Shown: piece by piece, positions 18,082 through 26,055 of the stretch
How positions within the stretch are numbered: position 1 is the stretch's first letter
How the letters are laid out: each line of letters starts with the position of its first letter
DNA from: Aureimonas sp. AU4
GTDB lineage: Bacteria > Pseudomonadota > Alphaproteobacteria > Rhizobiales > Rhizobiaceae
Reading direction: 5' to 3'
DNA: 64,000 bases
Assembly (NCBI RefSeq): GCF_001463765.1
Contig: NZ_BBWK01000002.1
Span: 124,001 to 188,000 of the forward strand
Notes under the pieces: generated by a model
What the model was told of the DNA's origin: nothing
The model's database searches: none
Seen by the model: the letters and a program-made list of their open reading frames with translations, nothing else
Translations under genes and position numbers: made by a program

Positions 18082-19335
18082 GTGAACACGCTTCTGCTTC
18101 GCCTCGGGCTGGCGTTGGCGATCGGCCTCCTGGTCGGGTTGGAGCGCGGCTGGCGCGAGCGCGAGGCGCCGATGCACAGCCGCACCGCAGGGATCCGAAC
18201 CTTCGCGCTGTCCGGCCTTTTGGGAGGTTTGGCCGCCGCAGTCTCGATGGCTCTCGGCAATCCCTGGCAGATGGTGGCCGTCCTCCTCGCGTTCGCGGCC
18301 GTCCTTTTCGCCTTCAAACTGCGGGAGGCGATGCACGACGGCGATTTCAGCGCCACCAGTACGGTCGCGGGCCTTTGCGTCTTCATGCTCGGCGCGCTGG
18401 CGGTCGCCGGGGATACGGAGGCGGCCGCGGGTACGGGAGCCGCGGTGGCGGGCGTCCTGGCCAGTCGCGAAGTGCTTCATACGCTGCTGAAGCGCATGTC
18501 CTGGACGGAACTGCGTTCCGTACTCCTCCTCGCTGCGATGACGGCCATCATCCTACCGCTTCTGCCCCGGCGCACGATTGACCCCTGGGGCGGGTTCAAT
18601 CCATGGGAAGTCTGGTTCTTTACGGTTCTGACCGCCGCTCTGTCCTACCTCGGCTATGTCGCGACGCGCCTGTTCGGCCCGCGTCGCGGTCTCATCCTCA
18701 GCAGCGCGGCCGGCGCCGTCGTGTCCTCGACCTCGGTCACACTGGCGATCTCCCGCATGGCGAAGTCGGCAGACAGCCCGCGCGTTCTGGCGGGAGCAGC
18801 GCTGCTCGCGGCGGCGATCTCGGTCGCCCGCGTGTGCCTCATCGTCTGTCTGGTGCAACCCAGCGTCGTGCCCGGTATGGCGCCAGGGGCTCTTGCAGCG
18901 CTCGTCGGCTTCGGAGGCAGCGCAGGGTTCCTTCTCGCGAACCGAGCGGAAGCGATCGGCGCCGGGCCGACGCCGCGCAACCCATTCGATCTCGGTCCCC
19001 TGCTCCTGTTCGCCGCCATCTTCGCGGTGGTCGCAACCTTCAACGCGGCGCTTGCGAGCCATGTCGGCTCGAAGGGACTAATCCTTTCGACCGCCTTCTC
19101 GGCCGCCGTGGACGTCGATGTCGCGACGATCAGCGTCCTGCGGCTGGTCGGCGTCCAGACGGATACCCTTACCGCCGGCCACGCGGTGCTCGGCGCGCTG
19201 CTCGTCAACGGCCTGTTGCGCCTCGGAATCGCGCTCGCGTTCGGTCCGCCCAAGTTCCGCATTCTCGTTCTCGCCGGGAATGCCGCTGCGCTCGCCTTCG
19301 CCGGTCTCGTTTATCGTGCGGGACTAACCATATGA
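18082..19335 (+). CDS. MgtC/SapB and DUF4010 family membrane protein
   Basis: This 417-residue polytopic membrane protein has at least ten hydrophobic segments. The N-terminal ~140 residues match MgtC/SapB (LAIGLLVGLERGWRERE, HSRTAGIRTFALSGLLGG). The remainder matches DUF4010 (SWTELRSVLLLAAMTAIILPLLP, SSAAGAVVSSTSVTLAISRMA). The transport substrate is unknown; MgtC itself is a virulence and Mg2+-starvation protein, but this larger architecture has no clear function. A perfect Fnr box is 66 bp upstream. The downstream gap of ~180 bp leads to the fnr-type gene. Confidence 0.85.
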   Translation: MNTLLLRLGLALAIGLLVGLERGWREREAPMHSRTAGIRTFALSGLLGGLAAAVSMALGNPWQMVAVLLAFAAVLFAFKLREAMHDGDFSATSTVAGLCVFMLGALAVAGDTEAAAGTGAAVAGVLASREVLHTLLKRMSWTELRSVLLLAAMTAIILPLLPRRTIDPWGGFNPWEVWFFTVLTAALSYLGYVATRLFGPRRGLILSSAAGAVVSSTSVTLAISRMAKSADSPRVLAGAALLAAAISVARVCLIVCLVQPSVVPGMAPGALAALVGFGGSAGFLLANRAEAIGAGPTPRNPFDLGPLLLFAAIFAVVATFNAALASHVGSKGLILSTAFSAAVDVDVATISVLRLVGVQTDTLTAGHAVLGALLVNGLLRLGIALAFGPPKFRILVLAGNAAALAFAGLVYRAGLTI

Positions 19336-19516
19336 TTCAACGGCGTAAGTCATGCCCGCCGCGAGTTCGAAACCCAGTTATTTAGTCGGCTACGGTCTTG
19401 TAGGGGTTTACCTGACTCCTGCCGATATCGCGGAGTCCATAAACTTTTCGCGACAAGAACCTCTCAGCCGGCTCAGCGCTGCGGCCTGCGCTGCACCCAC
19501 TCCACGGAGCACGGCA

Positions 19517-20257
19517 ATGCACATTGCTCCCAAGCCCCATCTGCCATCGACCCTGCACGACCCTGCCGCATGTCAGGGATGCGAGGTACGCCGAAGTGGC
19601 ATCTGCCGCGTACTCGACCCGGACAATCTCAGTCAGATGGCCCGCGTCTCCAGCCGCCGGGTCGTTGCCAGGGGTGAACCGATCCACCGGGTGGGGCTCG
19701 ACGACGACGTTGTTGCGAACCTTCTGGGGGGCGCCGTCAGCCTTGCCCGCTGCCTGCCCGACGGACGGCAACAGATCGTCGGCCTCCAGTTTCCCCCCAG
19801 CCTCGTTGGAAACTTCGTCGGGGTCGACGATGGACTGGACACCGTGGCTCGCGAAACCGTCCGGCTTTGCGTCATTCCCCGGCATGATTTCGAGACGATC
19901 ATCTCGCGCAGCCCTGAGCTCGAACATGCTGTCCTCCATCAGGTCGGGCTCCAGCTCGACGAGGCGCGAACGTGGCTCCTGGCGATCGGCCGCAAGTCGG
20001 CAAGCGAACGGGTCGCGACCTTCCTCGACATGGTGGCCCGGCACCGCGCCGTTCCTGCCGAGGAAGGCGGTGAATACATCCTGCACCTTCCCTTGTCGCG
20101 CGGCGCCATGGCCGACTTCCTCGGCCTCACGATCGAGACCGTGTCGCGGAAGATGACGGAGTTGCGTCGGACCGGGATCATCGACTTCTCGGACGCGACA
20201 ACGGTCCGCATCCTGTCAAGGCAGCGCCTGAAGTCGGCAACCGGCGACGTGCCCTGA
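19517..20257 (+). CDS. Fnr/FnrN-type Crp-family oxygen-responsive regulator
   Basis: This 246-residue Crp/Fnr regulator has N-terminal cysteines C19, C22 and C30 (CQGCEVRRSGIC) plus C118 (RLCVIPR). This is the four-Cys layout expected for an oxygen-labile 4Fe-4S cluster. The cyclic-nucleotide-binding-like fold covers ~35-150. The helix-turn-helix contains LSRGAMADFLGLTIETVSRKMTELR; the E-x-x-SR in ETVSR is the residue set by which FNR reads TTGAT half-sites. ATG 19517 has GGAG eight bases upstream and gives the family length; an ATG at 19352 is less likely. It sits in the middle of the TTGA-N6-TCAA-rich island and is the obvious candidate regulator. No Fnr box was seen in its own upstream region. 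Confidence 0.9.
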   Translation: MHIAPKPHLPSTLHDPAACQGCEVRRSGICRVLDPDNLSQMARVSSRRVVARGEPIHRVGLDDDVVANLLGGAVSLARCLPDGRQQIVGLQFPPSLVGNFVGVDDGLDTVARETVRLCVIPRHDFETIISRSPELEHAVLHQVGLQLDEARTWLLAIGRKSASERVATFLDMVARHRAVPAEEGGEYILHLPLSRGAMADFLGLTIETVSRKMTELRRTGIIDFSDATTVRILSRQRLKSATGDVP

Positions 20258-20259
20258 TT

Positions 20260-20946
20260 TCAGCTGCGGAGGAATTCGAATACATTGCCTGCACTCTGCG
20301 AAGATGAGGGCCGCCGATACGCGTCGATGACGGCACCGACCTCTTGCCGACTAAGAAATCGCCGAATTGCCGGGATCAGAATGTCGGCCTCGCAAGCCGC
20401 ATGGCGCCGCAGGCTGCGAAACAGGGCACGCGTCTGGAAGGCGATGCCTTCGAGTTCCTGACGGCTGTTCCGCTCGTGCAGCCTCACCAGTTCCAGGCTG
20501 AGGTCGATGGCGGCATCACGATCCTCGCCGTGCTCGTCCACGAGCCGTTGGATGAGCGAGCGATAAATGGAGACGGGCGGCAGTCGGCGTTCGAGCGCCG
20601 CGAAAATCCAACGCTCCTCGATGAAATGGATGGTTCGGAGCCGGGGAAGAAGCGTGGCGCGTATCGCGGCGCAACCACCGGCGTCGTACTGCGGAAACGT
20701 GTCGGCTAGGGCCTCGAGTTCGAGGCTGAGGACGAACTGCTGCGAATGATATCCGCGCAGCAGGTCCAAGGGTGTAGGCCCTTTGCCGCGCCGCTGGCGA
20801 ACGGGATCACTGGGTAGGCTGCGGTTTTCCACGGCTGAGACCGATCGAACTGGATATGCTTCCCAGGAGACGTTCCCGTCATCCGGGCGAGCCGGCGGCA
20901 CGCCGTCGTTCTCGCGGCGCATTCCACCCGGCGGTGGGCATACCAT
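20260..20946 (-). CDS. Hemerythrin-like (HHE) domain protein
   Basis: This is a roughly 228-residue protein whose last ~170 residues form a four-helix HHE-type domain. It contains GYHSQQFVLSLELEALAD, IHFIEERWIFAALERR, LVDEHGEDRDAAIDL and HAACEADILIPAI, with His and acidic residues spaced as expected for diiron or metal binding. The first ~50 residues are proline-rich and disordered. Start is uncertain between ATG 20946 and ATG 20922. It is convergent with fnr (two bases between) and divergent from adhP. Similar proteins respond to oxygen, NO or iron; the role here is inferred. A near-perfect Fnr dyad lies in the divergent gap. Confidence 0.72.
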   Translation of the reverse strand: MVCPPPGGMRRENDGVPPARPDDGNVSWEAYPVRSVSAVENRSLPSDPVRQRRGKGPTPLDLLRGYHSQQFVLSLELEALADTFPQYDAGGCAAIRATLLPRLRTIHFIEERWIFAALERRLPPVSIYRSLIQRLVDEHGEDRDAAIDLSLELVRLHERNSRQELEGIAFQTRALFRSLRRHAACEADILIPAIRRFLSRQEVGAVIDAYRRPSSSQSAGNVFEFLRS

Positions 20947-20967
20947 CCGCACGGGCGGTGGTGCGTC

Positions 20968-20981
20968 TTGCGGTGAATCAA
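20968..20981. promoter_or_regulatory. Fnr-box-like dyad (one mismatch)
   Basis: TTGCGGTGAATCAA matches TTGA-N6-TCAA except for one base in the left half. It lies in the divergent gap, 73 bp from the adhP start and 21 bp from the longer hemerythrin-gene start. Its position among perfect boxes makes it plausible but weaker. Confidence 0.5.
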
Positions 20982-21054
20982 AACGCCCGACCGCTCCTCT
21001 CCCCAGTGTCAGCCCCGCGACGATGCGATTGGTCCGCGCAGAAAGGAGACGGTC

Positions 21055-22128
21055 ATGCCGGAAACGATGCATGCCGCAGTCGTGGAGGAATTCGGCAGGC
21101 CCCTCCTGATCAAGTCCGTGCCCGTGCCCGAACCCGATCACGACGAGGTCCTGATCCGGGTCGTCGCTTGCGGCGTCTGCCATACGGATCTGCATGCCGC
21201 AGACGGTGACTGGCCGGTCAAGCCGCACCTGCCCTTCATCCCTGGGCACGAGGTCGCCGGCGTCGTTTCCAGACTTGGTCGAGACGTCGACAACCTGCAT
21301 GTCGGCGACCGGGTGGGCGTTGCGTGGCTGCACGACGCCTGCCTCGCATGCGAGTATTGCGAAACCGGCTGGGAAACGCTCTGCGAGCACCAGCACAACA
21401 CGGGATACAGCTGCGATGGCGGATTTGCGCAATACGTCGTCGCGCGAGCGCAATTCGTAGCAAAGCTGCCGGACAATCTGGACTTCGGACCTGCGGCTCC
21501 GATCCTGTGCGCCGGCGTTACGGCCTACAAGGGACTGAAGGAGACCGAAGCGCGGCCCGGCCAGTGGGTGGCCGTTTCGGGTGTGGGTGGCCTCGGCCAC
21601 ATGGCAATCCAATACGCGAAGGCGATGGGACTGCGCGTGGCGGCTATCGACGTCGCACCGGAGAAGCTGGAGCTTGCGACCAATCTGGGGGCGGACCTTG
21701 CGGTGGATGCCCACATGCCGGATGCCACCGCGAAGATCGTGGCGGCGACAGGCGGAGGAGCGCATGGCGTTCTGGTCACGGCCGTCTCGCGTCCCGCCTT
21801 CGCTGCCTCGCTGGAGATCGTGCGCCGACGGGGTACGGTCGTTCTCGTCGGCCTGCCACCGGGCGAGTTCCCCGTTCCGATCTTCGACGTCGTCCTGAAA
21901 CGCCTCACGCTTCGGGGATCGATCGTCGGCACGCGGCGCGACTTGGACGAGGCCCTGGACTTTGCCGCCCGTGGCGACGTCAAGGCGGAGATCGCAACCG
22001 TCCCCTTGGCCGAGGTCAATCGTGTCCTGGCGGACCTCAAGGCAGGCCACATCTCGGGTCGCGTCGTCCTCGATCCCACGGCGCAAGGGCTCTCCGGCCA
22101 CGCCAGAAAGGAAGCGGCCGCAGCTTGA
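21055..22128 (+). CDS. adhP: Zinc-dependent alcohol dehydrogenase, AdhP-like
   Basis: This 357-residue NAD-dependent ethanol-active alcohol dehydrogenase belongs to the bacterial AdhP/AdhA group. The catalytic Zn site is CGVCHTDLHAADGDW and GHEVAG, and the structural Zn site is CLACEYCETGWETLC. The dinucleotide loop is VSGVGGLGHMAIQYAK, followed by AIDVAPEKLELA; the Asp at the end of the second strand favours NAD. AAAGGAG precedes the ATG. Low-oxygen expression would fit acetaldehyde reduction for NAD+ regeneration, and a one-mismatch Fnr dyad is 73 bp upstream. The potassium-channel-like gene follows after 16 bp. Confidence 0.88.
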   Translation: MPETMHAAVVEEFGRPLLIKSVPVPEPDHDEVLIRVVACGVCHTDLHAADGDWPVKPHLPFIPGHEVAGVVSRLGRDVDNLHVGDRVGVAWLHDACLACEYCETGWETLCEHQHNTGYSCDGGFAQYVVARAQFVAKLPDNLDFGPAAPILCAGVTAYKGLKETEARPGQWVAVSGVGGLGHMAIQYAKAMGLRVAAIDVAPEKLELATNLGADLAVDAHMPDATAKIVAATGGGAHGVLVTAVSRPAFAASLEIVRRRGTVVLVGLPPGEFPVPIFDVVLKRLTLRGSIVGTRRDLDEALDFAARGDVKAEIATVPLAEVNRVLADLKAGHISGRVVLDPTAQGLSGHARKEAAAA

Positions 22129-22144
22129 GCTGCCGGTTCGGGTC

Positions 22145-22576
22145 ATGGGACAGAACCTGATGGTCGGCACAGCCATGATCGCGGCCAGCGTCTGCATCCA
22201 CACATTGGGTCTGATTGCCCTGACCCGAGTCCTATCCCGCGTCGTGGAGGCGTTCCGTCTCCATCTGAACTGGGGACGGATCATCGCCATGATGTTCGTG
22301 GTGCTTGGACTGTTCCTTCTGATGACGATCGAGGTTTGGGGATGGGCTGCCGGGTACAGGCTGCTCGGTGTCGTCTCAGATTGGGAGACGGCGCTCTACT
22401 TTTCGACTACGACCTTCTCGACCGTCGGCTTCGGAGACGTGACGCCTCATCCGACATGGCGCCTTTTGGCTTCGCTGGAGGGCATCGATGGATTTCTGCT
22501 GATCGGATGGTCGACCGCCTACCTCGTGTCCGCCGGTACCCGTATCGGACCGTTCCGATCAGGCGAGCACTTCTGA
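22145..22576 (+). CDS. Two-transmembrane potassium-channel-like protein
   Basis: This 143-residue protein has a pore loop with the K+-channel selectivity pattern TTTFSTVGFGDVTP at ~95-108. Hydrophobic helices before and after it match the ion_trans_2 (2TM) fold, with an extra N-terminal hydrophobic segment. There is no C-terminal RCK/nucleotide-binding domain, so gating is unknown. The start at ATG 22145 leaves 16 bp after adhP, suggesting cotranscription. Small channels of this type occur in stress clusters of alphaproteobacteria, but no specific role is established. Confidence 0.82.
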   Translation: MGQNLMVGTAMIAASVCIHTLGLIALTRVLSRVVEAFRLHLNWGRIIAMMFVVLGLFLLMTIEVWGWAAGYRLLGVVSDWETALYFSTTTFSTVGFGDVTPHPTWRLLASLEGIDGFLLIGWSTAYLVSAGTRIGPFRSGEHF

Positions 22577-22591
22577 GCTCCATGCACGAGC

Positions 22592-22605
22592 ATGATCCAG
22601 ATCAA
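22592..22605. promoter_or_regulatory. Fnr-box-like dyad (one mismatch)
   Basis: ATGATCCAGATCAA differs from TTGA-N6-TCAA in the first base only. It lies 52 bp upstream of the universal stress protein ATG at 22658. The position fits the other boxes in the island. Confidence 0.55.
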
Positions 22606-22657
22606 AATGTCGGAAGACACGGAGGCGCTCGATGCCGACCAGGCATGGGAGGGCTGA

Positions 22658-23482
22658 ATGTCCGACAAACCCCGCTTCGCATCGATCCTTGTCGGCCTCG
22701 ACGGTGGTCCGGGCGCGGCTTCGCGCGTCGGGCTTGCGGCACGTATCGCCCAGCGTTTCGACGCGCGGCTGACCGGCGTCGCTGGCCAGGGCATTCCGAT
22801 CTCTCTCTATGCCGGCGGATGGGATGGAGGTTACACGGAGATTGCGGCGGCCGAACGCAGCGCGATCCGGCGAAATCTCGCCGCCGCTCGCCAGACCTTC
22901 CAGGGCGCCGCCCCGTCGTCGGCCACTTGGCTCGAAGGCGAACGCGACCCGACCGATCTGATGGTGCATCACGCGAGCCTGGCCGATCTGATCGTGCTGG
23001 CGCGGCGCGGCTCGGACGATGCCTATGCCGGTCCCCTTTCGATCGACCCCGGTTCCGTCGCGCTGCGCGCCGGAAGGCCGCTTCTGATGGTGCCGCCGAA
23101 TGATGAACGCGACAGCGCGAGCAACGTCCTGGTGGCGTGGAACGATTCCCGGGAATCGCGCAGAGCGCTGTCTGACGCACTACCCTTCCTGGCGGGCGCT
23201 CAGCATGTCTTCGTGCTTGGTATCGGCCAGGGCGCGGTCGGCGAGAGCCTCAGCCAAGCCTGCACCTATCTATCCCGCCGTGGCATCGAGGCGCACGCCC
23301 GCCATGTGCCGGAAGGCGACATCTCGATCGCGCAGGAGATCTTCGCTCGTCTGGAGACGATGGAGATCAATCTCCTTGTCGCCGGCGCCTTTGGTCATAG
23401 TCGCCTGCGCGAGTGGGTCTTCGGCGGAGTGACCTGGTCGCTCCTGGAAAAAACGCCCTGCCCCTGCCTCCTGTCTCACTGA
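22658..23482 (+). CDS. Universal stress protein, tandem UspA domains
   Basis: This 274-residue cytoplasmic protein has two UspA domains (~7-145 and ~152-274). The second half carries the nucleotide-binding signature VAGAFGHSRLREWVFGGVTWSLL (G-2x-G-9x-G-S/T type), but the first half lacks it, so only one site should bind ATP. VLVAWNDSRESRRAL is the typical second-domain start. GGGAGGG precedes the ATG. A one-mismatch Fnr box lies 52 bp upstream. It is paired with a related gene at 23542; tandem Usp proteins are common members of low-oxygen regulons. Confidence 0.88.
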   Translation: MSDKPRFASILVGLDGGPGAASRVGLAARIAQRFDARLTGVAGQGIPISLYAGGWDGGYTEIAAAERSAIRRNLAAARQTFQGAAPSSATWLEGERDPTDLMVHHASLADLIVLARRGSDDAYAGPLSIDPGSVALRAGRPLLMVPPNDERDSASNVLVAWNDSRESRRALSDALPFLAGAQHVFVLGIGQGAVGESLSQACTYLSRRGIEAHARHVPEGDISIAQEIFARLETMEINLLVAGAFGHSRLREWVFGGVTWSLLEKTPCPCLLSH

Positions 23483-23496
23483 CGGCACTGTGAGCC

Positions 23497-23510
23497 TTGC
23501 GCGAGATCAA
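23497..23510. promoter_or_regulatory. Fnr-box-like dyad (one mismatch)
   Basis: TTGCGCGAGATCAA has a single mismatch in the left half-site. It sits between the two universal stress genes, 31 bp before ATG 23542 and 100 bp before ATG 23611, which favours the later start if the box is used. Confidence 0.5.
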
Positions 23511-23541
23511 TCCGGTACCTCGCCCTTCCTGAGACGATGCC

Positions 23542-24519
23542 ATGGAACATGGCGACCCGGTCGCGACCCGACCGGATCGCATGATGGGCTTGGACAAGGA
23601 CCGCCCCGCCATGAGCGCAGTCTCGACAGACACGACCATTGCCACCGGGCAGAGCCGGCCGGCAACGCACATCGATCCCGCACGCCACAGCCGCAGCATC
23701 AGCGACGCCCTGCTGGTGTTCGATGGTTCCAAGGCCGACGAACGCGTCGCTTCCGTCGCCGACGGGGTCGCGACGGTCTTCGAGACCCATCTGGAAGCGG
23801 TGCTGACCAACGAGATCGTCTTTCCAACGTCGGGGTTCGGCGAGTTGCTGACGCCTCCCTACGAAATCAGCCGACTCGACGAGGCCGCGGCCGACCGTGC
23901 CGCCAAGAAGCTGACGGAGCGCCTGGAGCGGACCGGCCACCCGTTCGACCTCCGGCGCCTCGACGCGCTCGGCTTCGAACTGGAGAACTCGGTATCGAGC
24001 CTCTCGCGCTGCGTCGACCTGGTAATCGCGGCGCGAGCTGAAGGTACCGTCGAACAGCGGCCGAACTTCACGGAGGCCGTTCTCTTCGGCAGCGGCACCC
24101 CCATGCTCGTCTGTCCGCCCTCCATCGAATGGTTCGACCCCGCGGCGCCCGCCGTGATCGGCTGGAAGAACCGGCCGGAATGCAGCCGCGCCATTGCCGG
24201 AGCGCTTCCCTTCCTGCAGCGCGCGCGAGACGTCTTCCTGGTGACGGTCAGCGAGTACGGTGCCGACGAGCAGTTTCATCGCGAACCGGCGGCGGACATG
24301 GCGCGCCATCTGGCGCGGCATGGCATACGGGTCGAGATCCGCCATCTACCGAAGTGGGATCATCCCGCCGATGCGCTTCTCAACGAGACGAAGGCGACCG
24401 GCGCCGGTCTGCTCGTCACGGGCGCCTACGGCCATTCCCGCTTCAGCGAATGGCTGCTCGGCGGCGTGACGCGCGAGCTTCTGAAGAGGACCGACGTCGC
24501 GGCGCTTCTTTGCCACTGA
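23542..24519 (+). CDS. Universal stress protein, tandem UspA domains
   Basis: This protein of 325 residues (or 302 from ATG 23611) has two UspA-like domains after a polar N-terminal extension. The second domain ends VTGAYGHSRFSEWLLGGVTRELLKRTDV, the ATP-binding signature. The first domain is diverged, with LLVFDGSKADERVASVADG at its start. It shares about the same layout as the protein at 22658 and likely arose by duplication. The shorter start leaves room for the Fnr-like box at 23497. It may dimerise with its paralogue; no direct function is known. Confidence 0.86.
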   Translation: MEHGDPVATRPDRMMGLDKDRPAMSAVSTDTTIATGQSRPATHIDPARHSRSISDALLVFDGSKADERVASVADGVATVFETHLEAVLTNEIVFPTSGFGELLTPPYEISRLDEAAADRAAKKLTERLERTGHPFDLRRLDALGFELENSVSSLSRCVDLVIAARAEGTVEQRPNFTEAVLFGSGTPMLVCPPSIEWFDPAAPAVIGWKNRPECSRAIAGALPFLQRARDVFLVTVSEYGADEQFHREPAADMARHLARHGIRVEIRHLPKWDHPADALLNETKATGAGLLVTGAYGHSRFSEWLLGGVTRELLKRTDVAALLCH

Positions 24520-24525
24520 ACTATC

Positions 24526-24915
24526 ATGGCCGCGCAGCACTGCCTGGTGACCTACCATGTGCAGCCCTGGGGCCCGTCGTGGACGATCGCCTTTCAGGGA
24601 AGCTGCTGGGGCTTCTTCCCGACGCGCCGGCTGGCCCTTCGCTGTGCCGCTAGCAATGCTCGCCGCGTCGCGCAATCAGGCCACGAGGTCGACATCGAGA
24701 TCCATCGCCGGTCGCGGCTTGGCGTCTCGCCGCCGCGCGTCCTCCATTTCGGCGAAAGCCCGGCAGGCCGTCGCACGGGACGCGGAAGGATCGTCAGGAC
24801 GGACAAGGAGAAGAGTGATGAGCGAGCCCAAGCGAGATCCGTCGCGTCCCACCGACCACGGCGCGGAAATCCTGCGCACCCTGACCGGGATGGTTCTCAC
24901 CGTCCGTCCCCTTGA
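24526..24915 (+). CDS. Small conserved hypothetical protein, paralogue of the gene at 8705
   Basis: This is a 129-residue frame starting six bases after the second Usp gene. Residues 7-62 (VTYHVQPWGPSWTIAFQ.. GFFPTRRLALRCA.. ARRVAQSGHEVDIEIHRRS) align with the protein encoded at 8705-9016, with the WT, ALRCA and GH-x-V-x-IHR features shared. The last ~35 residues run 98 bp into the following GNAT gene in another frame and look non-homologous, so the real end may reflect a frameshift or simply overlapping genes. Resembles DUF2188-like short proteins; function unknown. Confidence 0.6.
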   Translation: MAAQHCLVTYHVQPWGPSWTIAFQGSCWGFFPTRRLALRCAASNARRVAQSGHEVDIEIHRRSRLGVSPPRVLHFGESPAGRRTGRGRIVRTDKEKSDERAQARSVASHRPRRGNPAHPDRDGSHRPSP

Positions 24916-25372
24916 ACCCGGGGACGAACGCGTGTTGGAGTCGCTGTTCGACAACATCACGCCCAGCGACATCCGCTTCCGGTTCTTCAGCACCGTGAAG
25001 CACATCGATCGAAACCGCCTCGACGCGATGATTCATCCGGAAGGGGCGGGATCGGCGAGCTTCATAGCCTTCGACGCATCCGGGACGCCGGTCGCGACAT
25101 CACTCTTCGTAGCGGATACGAATGGGCGGGAGGGCGAGATCGCCGTCGCCGTACGAAGCGACGTGAAGCGGCACGGGATCGGATGGCTGCTTCTGGCCTA
25201 CAGCCTCGCCTACGCGAAGCGCTCCGGTTTCCAAAAGGTCCGATCCGTGGAAAGCCGCGACAATGCCGCAACGTTGAATTTGGAGCACGAGGTCGGCTTC
25301 TCGATGCACGCCCACCCGGACGACCCGACGCTGACGATCGCGACGATCGATCTTCCGAAGTGGGAAGGGTGA
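24818..25372 (+). CDS. GNAT-family N-acetyltransferase
   Basis: This 184-residue GNAT protein resembles the acetyltransferase domain of protein acetyltransferases (Pat/YfiQ-like). The start of the fold is LTVRPLEPGDERVLESLFDNITPSDIRFRFFS, characteristic of that group, and the acetyl-CoA loop is RSDVKRHGIGWLLLAY (Q/R-x-x-G-x-G/A type). It lacks the large acyl-CoA synthetase part of Pat. The ATG at 24818 has AAGGAG nine bases upstream. Protein lysine acetylation under low oxygen is plausible but inferred. A hairpin terminator follows. Confidence 0.82.
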   Translation: MSEPKRDPSRPTDHGAEILRTLTGMVLTVRPLEPGDERVLESLFDNITPSDIRFRFFSTVKHIDRNRLDAMIHPEGAGSASFIAFDASGTPVATSLFVADTNGREGEIAVAVRSDVKRHGIGWLLLAYSLAYAKRSGFQKVRSVESRDNAATLNLEHEVGFSMHAHPDDPTLTIATIDLPKWEG

Positions 25373-25410
25373 AGCGCGCCGGTCATGAGCGATCTCATCC
25401 GACCTCATGT

Positions 25411-25435
25411 GAACGGCGCCCCAGGGGCGCCGTTC
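25411..25435. terminator. Bidirectional hairpin between convergent genes
   Basis: A perfect 10-bp inverted repeat (gaacggcgcc / ggcgccgttc) with a 5-base loop lies between the GNAT stop (25372) and the hsp20 stop (25465). No U-run follows, so it is a weaker or Rho-assisted terminator candidate for both strands. Confidence 0.55.
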
Positions 25436-25464
25436 GAACGTGCAGAGATCGTATGCGTCTCTCG

Positions 25465-25998
25465 TCAGTCCGCTTTCACCTTGATACGCCGCTCCAGAGC
25501 TTTCGCCTCCGGCGTCTTTGGCAGGCGGACCTTTAGAAGGCCCTTGGCCATGTGCGCCTCGATCTTCTCGCTGTCGACGCCGCTCGGCAGCGTCAGGCTG
25601 CGCGAGAAATACCCGTAGCGGCGCTCGGACATGAAGATGTCCTTCTGATGCTTCTTCTGCTCCCGAGCCTTCTCACCGGCGATGGTCAGGACACCGTTGG
25701 CGACCTTGACCTCGATCTCGGATTCATCGAGTCCGGGCACTTCGGCGACGACTTCGTATTCGTCGTCACGCTCGATGACCTCGACCGCCGGGGCGGAGAA
25801 ATCCGCCGCGGCGGCCAGTTCGCCGCCTTCCGGCATGAGCGAGCGGCGGCGCGGGAAGAACGGCCGCCCGAGCATCTGGTCGAACAACTGGTCGACCTCC
25901 TGGTACCAGGGCACGAAGGGCCGGGTGCCCCGGTGGCGCGTCAGTGCGCCGGCCGGAGCGTGGGTTTCGACGGGCAGTTTCGTGGCAGGTTCAGCCAT
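25465..25998 (-). CDS. Hsp20/alpha-crystallin small heat-shock protein
   Basis: This 177-residue ATP-independent chaperone has an alpha-crystallin domain at ~68-165 (APAVEVIERDDEYEVVAEVPGLDESEIEV, then YFSRSLTLPSGVD and the conserved A-x-x-x-G-L-L-x-V as AHMAKGLLKVRLP). A C-terminal I-x-V motif (RRIKVKAD) for oligomerisation is present. The N-terminus (PFVPWYQEVDQLFDQM) is typical of the alphaproteobacterial Hsp20 subgroup. AAGGAGA precedes the ATG. It follows the BON gene on the same strand after 57 bp and probably shares its Fnr-box promoter. Confidence 0.92.
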   Translation of the reverse strand: MAEPATKLPVETHAPAGALTRHRGTRPFVPWYQEVDQLFDQMLGRPFFPRRRSLMPEGGELAAAADFSAPAVEVIERDDEYEVVAEVPGLDESEIEVKVANGVLTIAGEKAREQKKHQKDIFMSERRYGYFSRSLTLPSGVDSEKIEAHMAKGLLKVRLPKTPEAKALERRIKVKAD

Positions 25999-26027
25999 CG
26001 TCAGTCTCCTTGTCGATCGAACCCGGA

Positions 26028-26049
26028 CCGAGGGACGCCAGTCCCTCGG
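26028..26049. other. Intergenic RNA hairpin between BON and hsp20 genes
   Basis: A 9-bp perfect inverted repeat (ccgagggac / gtccctcgg) with a 4-base loop sits between the BON stop and the hsp20 start on the minus-strand transcript. It lacks a U-run and may act as a partial terminator or mRNA-stability element that sets the ratio of the two products. Function inferred. Confidence 0.45.
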
Positions 26050-26055
26050 CCGGGA

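Noticed and set aside
20260-22290. 676-codon minus-strand ORF across the adhP gene
   Set aside because: Only its last ~228 codons (hemerythrin-like) are convincing; the rest is antisense to the well-supported adhP gene.
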